From: a virus
Reading direction: 5' to 3' (one strand)
Virus record (IMG/VR): IMGVR_UViG_3300020430_000079
Location: 1-26,563 of that record
Length of the DNA stretch: 26,563 nt
Shown: piece by piece, positions 1 to 6,614 of the stretch
How the letters are laid out: each line of letters opens with the position of its first letter
Numbering within the stretch: position 1 is the stretch's first letter
Position numbers and translations under genes: made by a program
The notes under the pieces: model-generated
Database searches by the model: none
What the model was told of the DNA's origin: nothing
The model's input: only the letters and a program-made list of their open reading frames with translations

Positions 1-302
1 GTTCCTTTAGGATCTTCATCAGTATATAAATCAGAATGTTTTTTAGATTTTGCAGGTTGTCCTTTTTTACGGGCAATACGAGGATTTGATTCCTCAGTCA
101 CCTTTTTCCTTTTACCAGCACAGTGTGCTTTCTGACTAAATCCTTTCGGATTATCACAGTCGATTGACTTTTTATATTTGTCAGACCAACCCTCTTTGAC
201 CAAAAAACCATCCTCACGCATTTTATAACCGTCAGGAATCGGTTTACACTTTTTATCGGTGTTACAGTAGTAATGTCCCTTTTTACAGGAAGTCTTACCC
301 AT
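1..302 (-). CDS. Cysteine-rich basic hypothetical protein, 3' end outside window
   Basis: An ATG at 300-302 opens a frame without a stop to the left edge, giving 100 complete codons; the C-terminus lies outside the window. It begins 7 nt after the gp16 stop, as the next gene of the same operon. The visible part has five cysteines (residues 6, 13, 19, 49, 61), many lysines and arginines, an early HYYC...KKCKPIP stretch (10-23), and a CDNPKGFSQKAHC segment (49-61). The Cys/His pattern could bind a metal, but this is inference. I recall similar NPKGFSQKAHC stretches in small hypothetical proteins of marine T4-like phages, but know no assigned function. In T4, gp17 (large terminase) directly follows gp16, so this protein either separates the two terminase genes or replaces that arrangement. 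No strong Shine-Dalgarno sequence precedes it. The even, in-frame composition up to the edge makes a real gene likely. Confidence 0.72.
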   Translation of the reverse strand, partial: MGKTSCKKGHYYCNTDKKCKPIPDGYKMREDGFLVKEGWSDKYKKSIDCDNPKGFSQKAHCAGKRKKVTEESNPRIARKKGQPAKSKKHSDLYTDEDPKG

Positions 303-309
303 TTACGAA

Positions 310-729
310 CTATTCAGAGCTATTATTATTTAGTAAACCGTCTTTTATCATTTTTGACAATTCACTTGTAGAACCTACGAATAATGCATTATTTGTAACT
401 GTATTTTGTTTTTTAGGACTATCCTCTTCAATATCTTTTACTTTTTTATGTAAGTCTGCTAATTTATCTGTCGTATCTGCAACAGATTTTATAAGTTGAC
501 CAGCAACTTCATATGCTCTTGGACTTGCAGTTTCACCAGCAACCTCCATAATACCATTTATTGCTTCTTGCCCCTTTTCAATTAATGAATATAAATTACC
601 TCTTGTATAATCATAATCTTTTTTTACTTCATCATCTCTGGTTATTTCATCCGCTTTGACAATAGCATCAACCTCAACACTACCATCAGTGTTGAATGTG
701 TCATTTAAAGAATCATAACCTTTAGCCAT
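310..729 (-). CDS. 16: Terminase small subunit, T4 gp16-like
   Basis: This 139-residue protein matches T4 gp16 in three places remembered from the T4 sequence: the DYDYTRGNLYSLIEKGQEA segment (T4 DDYGVVRRNMHFQQQM), the SPRAYEVAGQLI segment (T4 SPRHMEVFATLM) and the C-terminal NALFVGSTSEL (T4 NATVFMGSPTEL). In T4 the small terminase forms a ring that helps choose the packaging start and stimulates the ATPase and nuclease of gp17. The protein is somewhat shorter than T4 gp16 (about 164 aa), mainly at the ends, with a central predicted helical hairpin typical of the family. Its ATG overlaps the gp15 stop as TAATG, suggesting translational coupling, and an AGGAG lies 10 nt upstream inside the gp15 3' end. 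gp17 is not visible; a cysteine-rich ORF follows instead. Confidence 0.92.
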   Translation of the reverse strand: MAKGYDSLNDTFNTDGSVEVDAIVKADEITRDDEVKKDYDYTRGNLYSLIEKGQEAINGIMEVAGETASPRAYEVAGQLIKSVADTTDKLADLHKKVKDIEEDSPKKQNTVTNNALFVGSTSELSKMIKDGLLNNNSSE

Positions 730-1580
730 TAGATGTCAACTCCTCTCTTTGGTGCAAAGTCTTTTGAATCACCAAAGAATGTGCTTGTTTCTGTGAATCC
801 AAAATCATCACCTGGTTCAATTAATACATCATCTTGTGTATCTATGACATTATCTTCGTTATAATCTTTCTTCGCCTTTGGAACAACTGTATATCTTTGA
901 ACTCGTTTTGCTGTTCTTGTATTTGTATCTGAGTAGTAATCCAATTGAACTTTTTTGATAAGTCCTTCTGGAGTTTTTGCAATATGATTGAAGAAAAATG
1001 TTTTTGCGGTAAAAGATAGAGTGTATATTAATGCTCTTCTTGTTGCAAAATCTCCCTCATAATCATCTTGTTGAGCGATATTCTGAAGAACCATCGGTAT
1101 ATCTCTTTTTTCTCCTATTGACTTTACCAAATCTATTGAAATATTAAATCCTGGTTGGAAAAATGGTAGAATCTGCTCTAATATCTGTAATCCATCATCC
1201 TGCAACTTTACTAAAATATTTAAATCAAATCCTAGATTATAAGGCACAGGCATAAACACCTTTTTCATTTTATCTCCATCTTCACTGTCTAATGCTTTAA
1301 ATGTTTGTGTTATACCTGCCTTTCTTGTTGAGTCATATGATATATTTGTAATTTCAAATGACATTCTTGGTAATGTAATTTGAGTTGCTTTATTGAGTTC
1401 TGCTTGTTGTGTAATTCTTGCTAAAAACTTTTGTCTTGGACCATATGCAATTGGAACTTTGATTTCACTTATTTCATTTCCTGCACCATCTTCGTGACGC
1501 ACATGAATATCATTAAACAGTGTGCCAAACGCAATAACCGTTTTTCTTATTATTTCGTGATAAAAATAATTACCTAACAT
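729..1580 (-). CDS. 15: Tail sheath stabilizer and completion protein, T4 gp15-like
   Basis: The 283-residue product has nearly the length of T4 gp15 (272 aa). It shares the aromatic N-terminus (NYFYHEIIRKT; T4 GYFYNSSFRRY), a KVPIAYGPRQKF segment (T4 RVPITYASKEHF), a TLPRMSFEI segment, and the strongly matching QILEQILPFFQPGFN (T4 QIVEQILPYFQPHFN), followed by KRDIPMVL and an EGLI motif. In T4, gp15 forms a hexamer at the head-proximal end of the tail, caps the tube and sheath, and provides the site to which the neck (gp13/gp14) joins. It sits between gp14 and gp16, overlapping both neighbours by one base (TAATG), so the three genes are probably translationally coupled. No disruption is seen. 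Confidence 0.95.
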   Translation of the reverse strand: MLGNYFYHEIIRKTVIAFGTLFNDIHVRHEDGAGNEISEIKVPIAYGPRQKFLARITQQAELNKATQITLPRMSFEITNISYDSTRKAGITQTFKALDSEDGDKMKKVFMPVPYNLGFDLNILVKLQDDGLQILEQILPFFQPGFNISIDLVKSIGEKRDIPMVLQNIAQQDDYEGDFATRRALIYTLSFTAKTFFFNHIAKTPEGLIKKVQLDYYSDTNTRTAKRVQRYTVVPKAKKDYNEDNVIDTQDDVLIEPGDDFGFTETSTFFGDSKDFAPKRGVDI

Positions 1581-2989
1581 TAGAAACTACCAAATGGATT
1601 TGATTCAGAAAAGTCAATTAATAAGTCTGCCTCTGACTCAAATATATCGCCTTCATTATATTTATCTTTGGTATCATCATCAAAATTAGCAACACTAAAT
1701 AATGCTTCTGATGTAAGACCTTTAATATCTTCACCAGGGAAGAATCCTGTGGTTGTTGTTCCAATACCAACATTACCTACTTGAAGTATTCCAGTATCCT
1801 TATCCCAACTCTTAACTCTTGCTTGAGTTCCAGAACGCATTCCTTGGACAATTTCATTAAATTGATATGTGCCAATACCACTAATTGTTTCTGGGTCAGA
1901 TATAGTTACAGTTACAGTATTATTATAATTTTCACCTGGATTAGATACAAATATTGAATTCACCTGATTAAATCCATTACCAGCATCACCAATTGATGCG
2001 ATACCAATTGCCCTCTGAGATGGGACTCCTAAAGCAGGATTTGATATAGTAACTACTGGTGCTGTTCCAAATCCAACACCATTATTAGTAATGGTAAATC
2101 TAATGATACCTGCTGATGCAGTATTAATTGAACAGGTTGCTGCTGCACCAGTTCCCCCACCACCTGATATTGTAATTATTGGTGGTGTGGTATAATTAGC
2201 ACCCGCATTTGTTAATAATATCTTATCGATTGATCTTACACCTGCTCTCTCAGTTGTAAACGCAACTGCTGTGGCATTATCTCCTATGTTTCCACTTGGA
2301 GATGTTGAAATCGCCACCGTTGGTGTTCCAGTAAATCCAGATCCATCATTATTCAAAAATATTTCTCTTACATAACCGTCACCAAGTGTAGCTGATGCAG
2401 TAGCTGTAATTCCAATTCCAACTAACTTAAGATTTGCAATATATCCTACATCATCTACCTGTGTATCAATAATATCAATTGACGTATCAATAACTTCATC
2501 TTCATATTCAAATAATTCACATTTAAGTTTATAAACATAAGTATTACCTAATTGGTAAAATGGATCTTCATGTTCAACAAATTTAATCTCAAATAGTCTT
2601 GCACCTAATGGGAAGAATACCAAATCACCCTCACGAGGTCTTGTTGATAATTCAATATCATCATCTGAGTTCATAAATGGAGAAATAAATTCTTCAAATC
2701 TTTCTTTTGAGATAGTAAGTGTTACTTCATCTCTTAAACTCATTCCAAATTTTGTAAGAACATCCCCTGCACCTGCATATCCATCATACGTTTCAACATA
2801 TGCCTCAACAGCAAAATTATCATCAAATTTTGATGATTGCACTTCTTCAATAATAGTTTTTTGATTTACAAATTTTCGTGGAATATATGTAACTTCTACA
2901 CCATAAATTTGTAATTGTTCATTTATTAAATCTTGAACTAATCTTTGCTCACCTTGTGATCCTTGTAAAAAATAGGGATTTAATGCCAT
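1580..2989 (-). CDS. 14: Neck protein, T4 gp14-like, with a repeat-containing insertion
   Basis: Residues 1-165 align with T4 gp14: LNPYF at the start, YGVEVTYIPRKFV (T4 RGVECYYVPREYV), ETYDGYAGAGDVLTKFGMSLRDEVTLTI (split here only in words; T4 [27 protein letters not shown]), GDLVFFPL, and DPFYQLG. The C-terminus ESNPFGSF resembles T4 ESSPFDNDF. gp14 works with gp13 to form the neck that joins the filled head to the tail. T4 gp14 has about 256 residues; this one has 469. The excess lies between residues about 190 and 440: four repeats of a GxGY/F-type beta module (208-364) followed by an SG-A module (375-437). The core gene is therefore intact and expanded by an insertion. A GGGTGA lies shortly before the ATG, inside the gp13 3' end. 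Confidence 0.93.
   Translation of the reverse strand: MALNPYFLQGSQGEQRLVQDLINEQLQIYGVEVTYIPRKFVNQKTIIEEVQSSKFDDNFAVEAYVETYDGYAGAGDVLTKFGMSLRDEVTLTISKERFEEFISPFMNSDDDIELSTRPREGDLVFFPLGARLFEIKFVEHEDPFYQLGNTYVYKLKCELFEYEDEVIDTSIDIIDTQVDDVGYIANLKLVGIGITATASATLGDGYVREIFLNNDGSGFTGTPTVAISTSPSGNIGDNATAVAFTTERAGVRSIDKILLTNAGANYTTPPIITISGGGGTGAAATCSINTASAGIIRFTITNNGVGFGTAPVVTISNPALGVPSQRAIGIASIGDAGNGFNQVNSIFVSNPGENYNNTVTVTISDPETISGIGTYQFNEIVQGMRSGTQARVKSWDKDTGILQVGNVGIGTTTTGFFPGEDIKGLTSEALFSVANFDDDTKDKYNEGDIFESEADLLIDFSESNPFGSF
1679..1867 (-). other. SG-A beta module in gp14
   Basis: Residues 375-437 of gp14 read as two linked halves: QGMRSGTQARVKSWD..TGILQVGN, then FFPGEDIKGLTSEALFSV. The pattern is G-x-x-S-G-x-x-A-x-V followed by a short hairpin and a GE-x-I-x-G-x-x-S. 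The same pattern recurs in the fibre-like, gp8 and DUF4815 proteins of this window. It is probably a small beta-sandwich or hairpin domain; the function is unknown. Confidence 0.55.
1898..2368 (-). repeat. Four GSGY-type protein repeats inside gp14
   Basis: Four copies start at residues 208, 255, 296 and 344 of gp14, spaced 41-48 residues apart. They are REIFLNNDGSGFTGTPTVAI, DKILLTNAGANYTTPPIITI, IRFTITNNGVGFGTAPVVTI and NSIFVSNPGENYNNTVTVTI. The shared pattern is I-x-(L/F/V)-x-N-x-G-x-x-(Y/F)-x-x-x-P-x-V-x-I-S. T4 gp14 lacks this region. The alternating hydrophobic residues and glycine turns suggest beta strands; the fold is inferred. Confidence 0.82.
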
Positions 2990-2995
2990 TATTAA

Positions 2996-3820
2996 TCACC
3001 CAATAAAATCGAGAGGAGGCATTTCGTAATCTTGTGTCATTCTATCTCTAAGTGCCTGTAATTCTCTCACACCTTCATCATATATTTCTCTACCGTTTAA
3101 TTCAATTCCACCTGGTAATTTAGTTCCTCTAAACTTAATTAAATTTTGACCCCACTGTTTTTTGAGTAACGCTGTAAAATATCTTTTAACAAATGGAGCA
3201 TTATAAATTTGCTCTGTATCTATCGCACGAAAACAGTCAATAACAAAAAAAGTATCTAATGATTGTGCTCCCCAATCAATATCCATATATAATCTATCTT
3301 GTCTCATATTAAATCTTATTTGCTTATCAGTTGTAAGTAAGAAATCAATATCCTCTAGATATGTTTTTGTCATGGCAAATTGTAAAAGTTCAACTGAATT
3401 AAAATAATATAAGTCATTTAAAAATAATTGGTATTTAATACTAAACATTCCACCAGAGATGGAACTTGTATCAAACTTAAATATTTTATTTACTCCTAAA
3501 ATAGTATCTGGTACAGCTAAAAAATTAGATGTTTCGTAAAAATTACTAGTTACAGTTACATTTGATGTTTGTATACCAGTGGTAGTAACAATACCAACAC
3601 CATCAGTCCCCTTTGCTCTCCCTCTATCTAAATCGTCTTGAGTTACCTTGTATTTAAGGTACATTCTTTCAATACCATTATAATGTCTCTCTTGATATAA
3701 TTGAATAGTGTCATCTACTAAATCATGAAGTTGATCATCATCAACGTTGATTTGTAAAATAGGTGCTCCTAACTGACGCAAACCATAATTGATAAGTTGT
3801 CCTCTATTCGTGGGTTTCAT
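2996..3820 (-). CDS. 13: Neck protein, T4 gp13-like (portal-proximal connector)
   Basis: This 274-residue protein carries the gp13 signature at its N-terminus: LINYGLRQLGAPILQINVDDDQLHDLVDDTI, then YQERHYNGIERMYLKYKVTQDD (each shown in part; T4 gp13 is about 309 aa and has the same arrangement of RELGAP, an acidic helix, and YHYDGIER). The middle and C-terminus include DIDWGAQSLDTFFVIDCFRAID and KKQWGQNLIKFRGTKLPGG, typical of the marine T4-like versions. gp13 binds the portal vertex (gp20) after packaging and, with gp14, closes the head and prepares it for the tail. The ATG at 3818-3820 overlaps the 3' end of the 63-residue gene by 17 nt; an ACGGA element upstream, inside that gene, could serve as ribosome binding site. 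Confidence 0.93.
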   Translation of the reverse strand: MKPTNRGQLINYGLRQLGAPILQINVDDDQLHDLVDDTIQLYQERHYNGIERMYLKYKVTQDDLDRGRAKGTDGVGIVTTTGIQTSNVTVTSNFYETSNFLAVPDTILGVNKIFKFDTSSISGGMFSIKYQLFLNDLYYFNSVELLQFAMTKTYLEDIDFLLTTDKQIRFNMRQDRLYMDIDWGAQSLDTFFVIDCFRAIDTEQIYNAPFVKRYFTALLKKQWGQNLIKFRGTKLPGGIELNGREIYDEGVRELQALRDRMTQDYEMPPLDFIG

Positions 3821-3995
3821 TTTTTTCCGTGAGATTTGCGAGTTGCTCTAAAAGTTCATTTTTTTCTTTTTCAAAATCATTTTTTAGAGTTTGGAGTTTT
3901 GCTTCCAAAAGAACGTTTTGGTTTAATGCTGCTGCTAATCTTGTATTGTATAAATTCACTAATACATTAATATCTACTTCACTGTTTTGCTGCAT
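3804..3995 (-). CDS. Small coiled-coil protein of unknown function
   Basis: A 63-residue protein, acidic in its second half. Residues 1-25 include NVLVNLYNTRLAAALNQNVLLEA; from about residue 25 a heptad pattern (LEAKLQTLKNDFEKEKNELLEQLANL) predicts a coiled coil to residue 57. It is preceded by a perfect GGAGGT 11 nt before the ATG and overlaps the start of gp13 by 17 nt, a tight packing that argues for real expression. It lies between the fibre-like gene and the neck block. Possible roles are a trimerisation helper or chaperone for the neighbouring fibre, or a minor structural protein; neither is shown by the sequence. I know no named family for it. Confidence 0.78.
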   Translation of the reverse strand: MQQNSEVDINVLVNLYNTRLAAALNQNVLLEAKLQTLKNDFEKEKNELLEQLANLTEKNETHE

Positions 3996-3997
3996 TT

Positions 3998-5704
3998 TTA
4001 GAAAGTACCTCCGTCCAGGGTTGATGTCCAGTGTGGTTTGTTTATATATACGTCTGTTTTGGCACCTGGTGTAGACGCAAGGTTTGCAATCGCACCACTT
4101 ACACCCTCTCTTCTTAAGTTATTACTTGTATTGAATGTTCCTTCAACACCAATTAAATTAACAGAATTTCCACCTGTAACAGCAGTTTCTACTATACCAA
4201 AGGCACCAGTACTATCTTGCTTTATAATATCACCAACTGCTACTGTAATATTTGCACTTAATGAACTTAAGGTAACTTTTGTAATCGCAGTTAATATTTG
4301 CTTTGAAGTAATTACAGGAGTTTGTGGATTGTTAGTAGATCTTTGTAAACCTGTATCATCAAACCAAACCACACCACCTGAGTCAAAGTTACCTGATTGA
4401 TAGTAAATACCTTTAATATCTAAGAAACCTTTTGCACCAGAAACAACACTTGCTGTGATGGTTGCATCAGGAACATATGTCCATCTGCGACTGTTATCAC
4501 CATGTGTTCCATGATTACCTGTTCCAGCGGAACTAGATGCGATTGAACTATCATCTAATCCAAAGAAACCATCGGTTGAGTTTGCAGTTCCAACACCAAC
4601 ATTATAAGTAAATCCAAGTCCACGGTCAGTGTTAGTATCTGTTGCGTGTACAACTGTTATCTCAGTCTGTGTGCTAATACCTGCAACTGCTGTTCCTTGG
4701 AATGTAAGTGTTTTAGTTCCAGTATTAATTGCAGTAACTGTTGTAATACCACTTGCAGAGAAACTTGGATGCAAAAGAGTATCATTAACTGCGATACCTG
4801 TTACTTGATCAACTACAACTGCTGTCGCACCCGATGCCATAGTTGACATCACGGTTCTAGTGCTGGTTGTATCACCAACCATCATAATTGGGTCATTAAC
4901 AGTTGTCTGCGTTGAGTTAACTGTGGTTGTTGTACCATCAACTTGTAAGTTACCCTTGATGATAACTTCACCTTCATTACTTAATCCATCTGGATATGGA
5001 TCGATGAATATAGTATTATTCGCACCTGCTAAAGAAGCGATAATATTATTTTCAATTCTTAGGTTCCCTAATTTAGAATTACCACCTGCAACTATTAAAT
5101 CTCCACCAACGATTGCGTTTTTTGCAACTCCTATACCACCAGTAAATGAAACAGAACCATCAGTTGTAGTAGTTGCTTGAGTATCATTTGTAAACTGAGT
5201 ACGTGCACCAGCAATTTCTAGTTTACCAGAACTTGCATTATCAAATTCTATTGTTGAATCAGGAGCACTAGTTCCATTTGCACCACCACCAAATCCAAGT
5301 TTAGTATCATCAGGCACCATTACATCACCTGATCCATTCGGATTAAATATTATATCTCCATCAGTGTTTGAAGATGATAAAGTATTAGCATCTAAAGTTA
5401 AATTATCTACATTCCATAAATCTACTTTTCTATCACTATCGAGTATCGCTACGATACCACCATCACTATTCCTTGTATTTGTTACACCTGCTATCGTTCC
5501 AGCAGCATGCTCCATCATGGATGTGTAGAAATGACCCGCTATCGGATTGACGTTTGTGCCATCATCACCCAAGAACACCCTGTCTTTATACTGGTTCGTG
5601 CCACCGAAGCTACCGATACCAGTAACATATGCCATTTCACCCCAGTTCAAACTACCAGGTACCGCTGTACCAGCTGATCGTTTGATTCTAATTATACTAG
5701 CCAT
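3998..5704 (-). CDS. Fibre-like structural protein with Mtd-like N-terminus
   Basis: A 568-residue protein in the position of T4 wac (fibritin) before gp13. Residues 1-55 (IIRIKRSAGTAVPGSLNWGEMAY ... DRVFLGDDG ... PIAG, quoted in parts) resemble the short N-terminal domain seen in many phage fibres and in the Bordetella phage tropism determinant: R.G...P..L..GE.A.....-R.F.GD. The middle carries fibre shaft repeats: SFTGGIGVAKNAIVGGDLIV and GNLQVDGTTTTVNSTQTTV followed by NDPIMMVGD, a common shaft motif in tail fibres. The C-terminal third has an IKGIYYQSGNFDSGGVVWFDD segment and an SG-A module (VGDIIKQDSTGAFGIV). It ends TLDGGTF. It is preceded by GGAGGAAG within the 76-residue gene. It is probably a whisker or tail fibre; a receptor-binding role is possible but not shown. 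Confidence 0.82.
   Translation of the reverse strand: MASIIRIKRSAGTAVPGSLNWGEMAYVTGIGSFGGTNQYKDRVFLGDDGTNVNPIAGHFYTSMMEHAAGTIAGVTNTRNSDGGIVAILDSDRKVDLWNVDNLTLDANTLSSSNTDGDIIFNPNGSGDVMVPDDTKLGFGGGANGTSAPDSTIEFDNASSGKLEIAGARTQFTNDTQATTTTDGSVSFTGGIGVAKNAIVGGDLIVAGGNSKLGNLRIENNIIASLAGANNTIFIDPYPDGLSNEGEVIIKGNLQVDGTTTTVNSTQTTVNDPIMMVGDTTSTRTVMSTMASGATAVVVDQVTGIAVNDTLLHPSFSASGITTVTAINTGTKTLTFQGTAVAGISTQTEITVVHATDTNTDRGLGFTYNVGVGTANSTDGFFGLDDSSIASSSAGTGNHGTHGDNSRRWTYVPDATITASVVSGAKGFLDIKGIYYQSGNFDSGGVVWFDDTGLQRSTNNPQTPVITSKQILTAITKVTLSSLSANITVAVGDIIKQDSTGAFGIVETAVTGGNSVNLIGVEGTFNTSNNLRREGVSGAIANLASTPGAKTDVYINKPHWTSTLDGGTF
4007..4012 (-). promoter_or_regulatory. Shine-Dalgarno GGAGGT for the 63-residue gene
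   Basis: A perfect GGAGGT on the minus strand, 11 nt before the ATG at 3993-3995. The same bases encode the two glycines of the C-terminal DGGTF of the preceding fibre-like protein, so the coding end and the translation signal overlap. Confidence 0.8.
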
Positions 5705-5935
5705 TTAGAAACTTCCTCCGTTGATGTCTAAATTCTGTGCTGCACCTGGAGTCAGTTCCAGCGTTGCGTCAAATTTATTAGTAACACCATTAAAAACAAG
5801 AACCATACCGTTTTGTAAGGTTCCAGATACATTCACATCACTTAATTCCGTTAATGATAGAGTTTGAGCACCTGCCAGAGATGAAATCACTCTCGTAGCA
5901 TTCTGTTGTCCTACTCTGACTTTTATATCTGCCAT
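5705..5935 (-). CDS. Small fibre-associated structural protein
   Basis: A 76-residue protein beginning ADIKVRVGQQNATRVISS, followed by TELSDVNVSG.LQNGMVLVFNGVTNKF (residues about 28-55). The LSDV-x-V-x-G...G-x-VLV-(Y/F)-N...KF pattern is a familiar connector motif in phage fibre and tail proteins. It ends NLDINGGSF, like the TLDGGTF end of the 568-residue protein that follows without a gap (stop and next ATG adjacent). It is the first gene after the late promoter at 5963-5970, so the pair is probably expressed as one late unit. Together the two proteins look like a split or two-part fibre; this is inference. No strong Shine-Dalgarno precedes its own ATG. Confidence 0.78.
   Translation of the reverse strand: MADIKVRVGQQNATRVISSLAGAQTLSLTELSDVNVSGTLQNGMVLVFNGVTNKFDATLELTPGAAQNLDINGGSF
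5712..5719 (-). promoter_or_regulatory. Shine-Dalgarno GGAGGAAG for the fibre-like gene
   Basis: GGAGGAAG lies 7 nt before the ATG at 5702-5704. It encodes the glycines and serine of the C-terminal NGGSF of the 76-residue protein, the same overlap of coding end and ribosome binding site seen at the next junction. Confidence 0.8.
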
Positions 5936-5962
5936 CTAAGTTAGCAATTCAGATCTAAAAAG

Positions 5963-5970
5963 TATTTATA
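5963..5970 (-). promoter_or_regulatory. T4-type late promoter TATAAATA
   Basis: The minus strand reads TATAAATA exactly, the consensus -10 element of T4 late promoters, in the 39-nt gap between the 67-residue gene and the 76-residue gene. It begins 35 nt upstream of the ATG at 5933-5935, leaving a short AT-rich leader. T4 late promoters need no -35 element and are read by the gp55 sigma factor with gp33 and the sliding clamp; those proteins are outside this window, so use of the same system is inferred. Confidence 0.78.
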
Positions 5971-5974
5971 TTTA

Positions 5975-6178
5975 CTATGATGTTATCTTTGAGACAAGAT
6001 CATTTAAAAGAGATTTCAATTCATTAATCTCCTTTTTCATTTCATCAATCTCTGATTGTTTATCATTATGAACTCTTCGATTATTCATGTAACTAGTATA
6101 CCCAGAGTCATCTCTATTAATAATTGCATTAGTTTTTTCATCACGAAATAAATTACTGTGACCTTGTACTCGTTTCAT
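5975..6178 (-). CDS. Small hypothetical protein with C-terminal coiled coil
   Basis: A 67-residue protein. The N-terminal half is polar (MKRVQGHSNLFRDEKTNAII, then NRDDSGYTSYMNNRR). The C-terminal half, residues 41-67, has a heptad pattern (IDEMKKEINELKSLLNDLVS) predicting a coiled coil. I recall similar small proteins with an RDEKTNAIIN stretch in marine T4-like phages, without assigned function. An AGGT 13 nt upstream could be its ribosome binding site. It follows the basic 143-residue gene by 4 nt and precedes the late promoter at 5963-5970. It could be a small structural or assembly protein; no specific role is supported. Confidence 0.72.
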   Translation of the reverse strand: MKRVQGHSNLFRDEKTNAIINRDDSGYTSYMNNRRVHNDKQSEIDEMKKEINELKSLLNDLVSKITS

Positions 6179-6182
6179 TTTA

Positions 6183-6614
6183 CTAATTTTTACCTAGATC
6201 TCTATCAATCTTTTTATTCTTTATTCTCTTCCTCTTATACTCTCTCCCCTGTTTCTTCAACAAGTCCCTAACATAGTCTGCTGGACTTTTATCTTTCATT
6301 TCGGGGGTTCTATATTTTTTTCCTGTTACATCTTTTGGATCTACTGATAAACCTTTCTTAACTTGTTTAACACCACCTTTAATTTCATCACCCAATTGTT
6401 TGACGACATTTTTTAATTTATCTCTTTTTCTTTTACTTAATCCCTCTAAAGGATCAGGCATCTCTTCAGAGTCCTTTGGAACTCTTCTATTTTTAGATTG
6501 CATAATCATACCAGCAGCACCTATACCACTCATTAAGGCAGGAACAACTTTACTTCCTCCTACCTTTAATGTAGCAGTTGCAACACCCTCTTGAAATTGC
6601 TTATATGTTTTCAT
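6183..6614 (-). CDS. Basic protein with capsid-targeting-like N-terminus, candidate internal head protein
   Basis: A 143-residue, very lysine- and arginine-rich protein. It begins MKTYKQFQEG, close to the capsid-targeting sequence of T4 internal proteins (MKTYQEFIAEA), which directs IPI-IPIII into the prohead and is removed by protease gp21. Residues about 23-42 (KVVPALMSGIGAAGMIMQS) form a short hydrophobic, glycine-spaced segment. The rest is strongly basic, with KRKRDKLK and YKRKRIKNKKIDRD, consistent with nucleic-acid contact. An internal head or ejected protein would fit these features; this is inference. Its ATG overlaps the stop of the DUF4815 gene (TAATG), so it is translated with a tail gene, which leaves a tail-associated role open as well. 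No strong Shine-Dalgarno is seen. Confidence 0.78.
   Translation of the reverse strand: MKTYKQFQEGVATATLKVGGSKVVPALMSGIGAAGMIMQSKNRRVPKDSEEMPDPLEGLSKRKRDKLKNVVKQLGDEIKGGVKQVKKGLSVDPKDVTGKKYRTPEMKDKSPADYVRDLLKKQGREYKRKRIKNKKIDRDLGKN
6588..6614 (-). other. Capsid-targeting-like N-terminal peptide
   Basis: These bases encode MKTYKQFQE. T4 internal proteins start MKTYQEFIAE and are cut after the final E by the prohead protease, whose preferred site is (L/I)-x-E. Here the E is one residue earlier and F stands at the third position before the cut, so the match to the cleavage rule is only partial. Confidence 0.5.

Noticed and set aside
1580-1600. The GSF end of gp14 as a third member of the DGG[S/T]F end family
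   Set aside because: The gp14 end ESNPFGSF is better explained by homology to the T4 gp14 end ESSPFDNDF, and it lacks the GGAGG ribosome binding site seen in the other two.
4039-4046. TATAAACA upstream of the 63-residue gene as a late promoter
   Set aside because: One mismatch, and it is inside the fibre-like coding region. It could contribute weakly to neck gene expression, but the sequence alone does not support it.
4646-4846. Plus-strand ORF of 66 codons very rich in cysteine, looking like a metal-binding or toxin peptide
   Set aside because: It lies antisense within the fibre-like gene. Cysteines arise from reading the complement of Thr and Ala codons (ACA gives TGT, GCA gives TGC), and there is no ribosome binding site or promoter.
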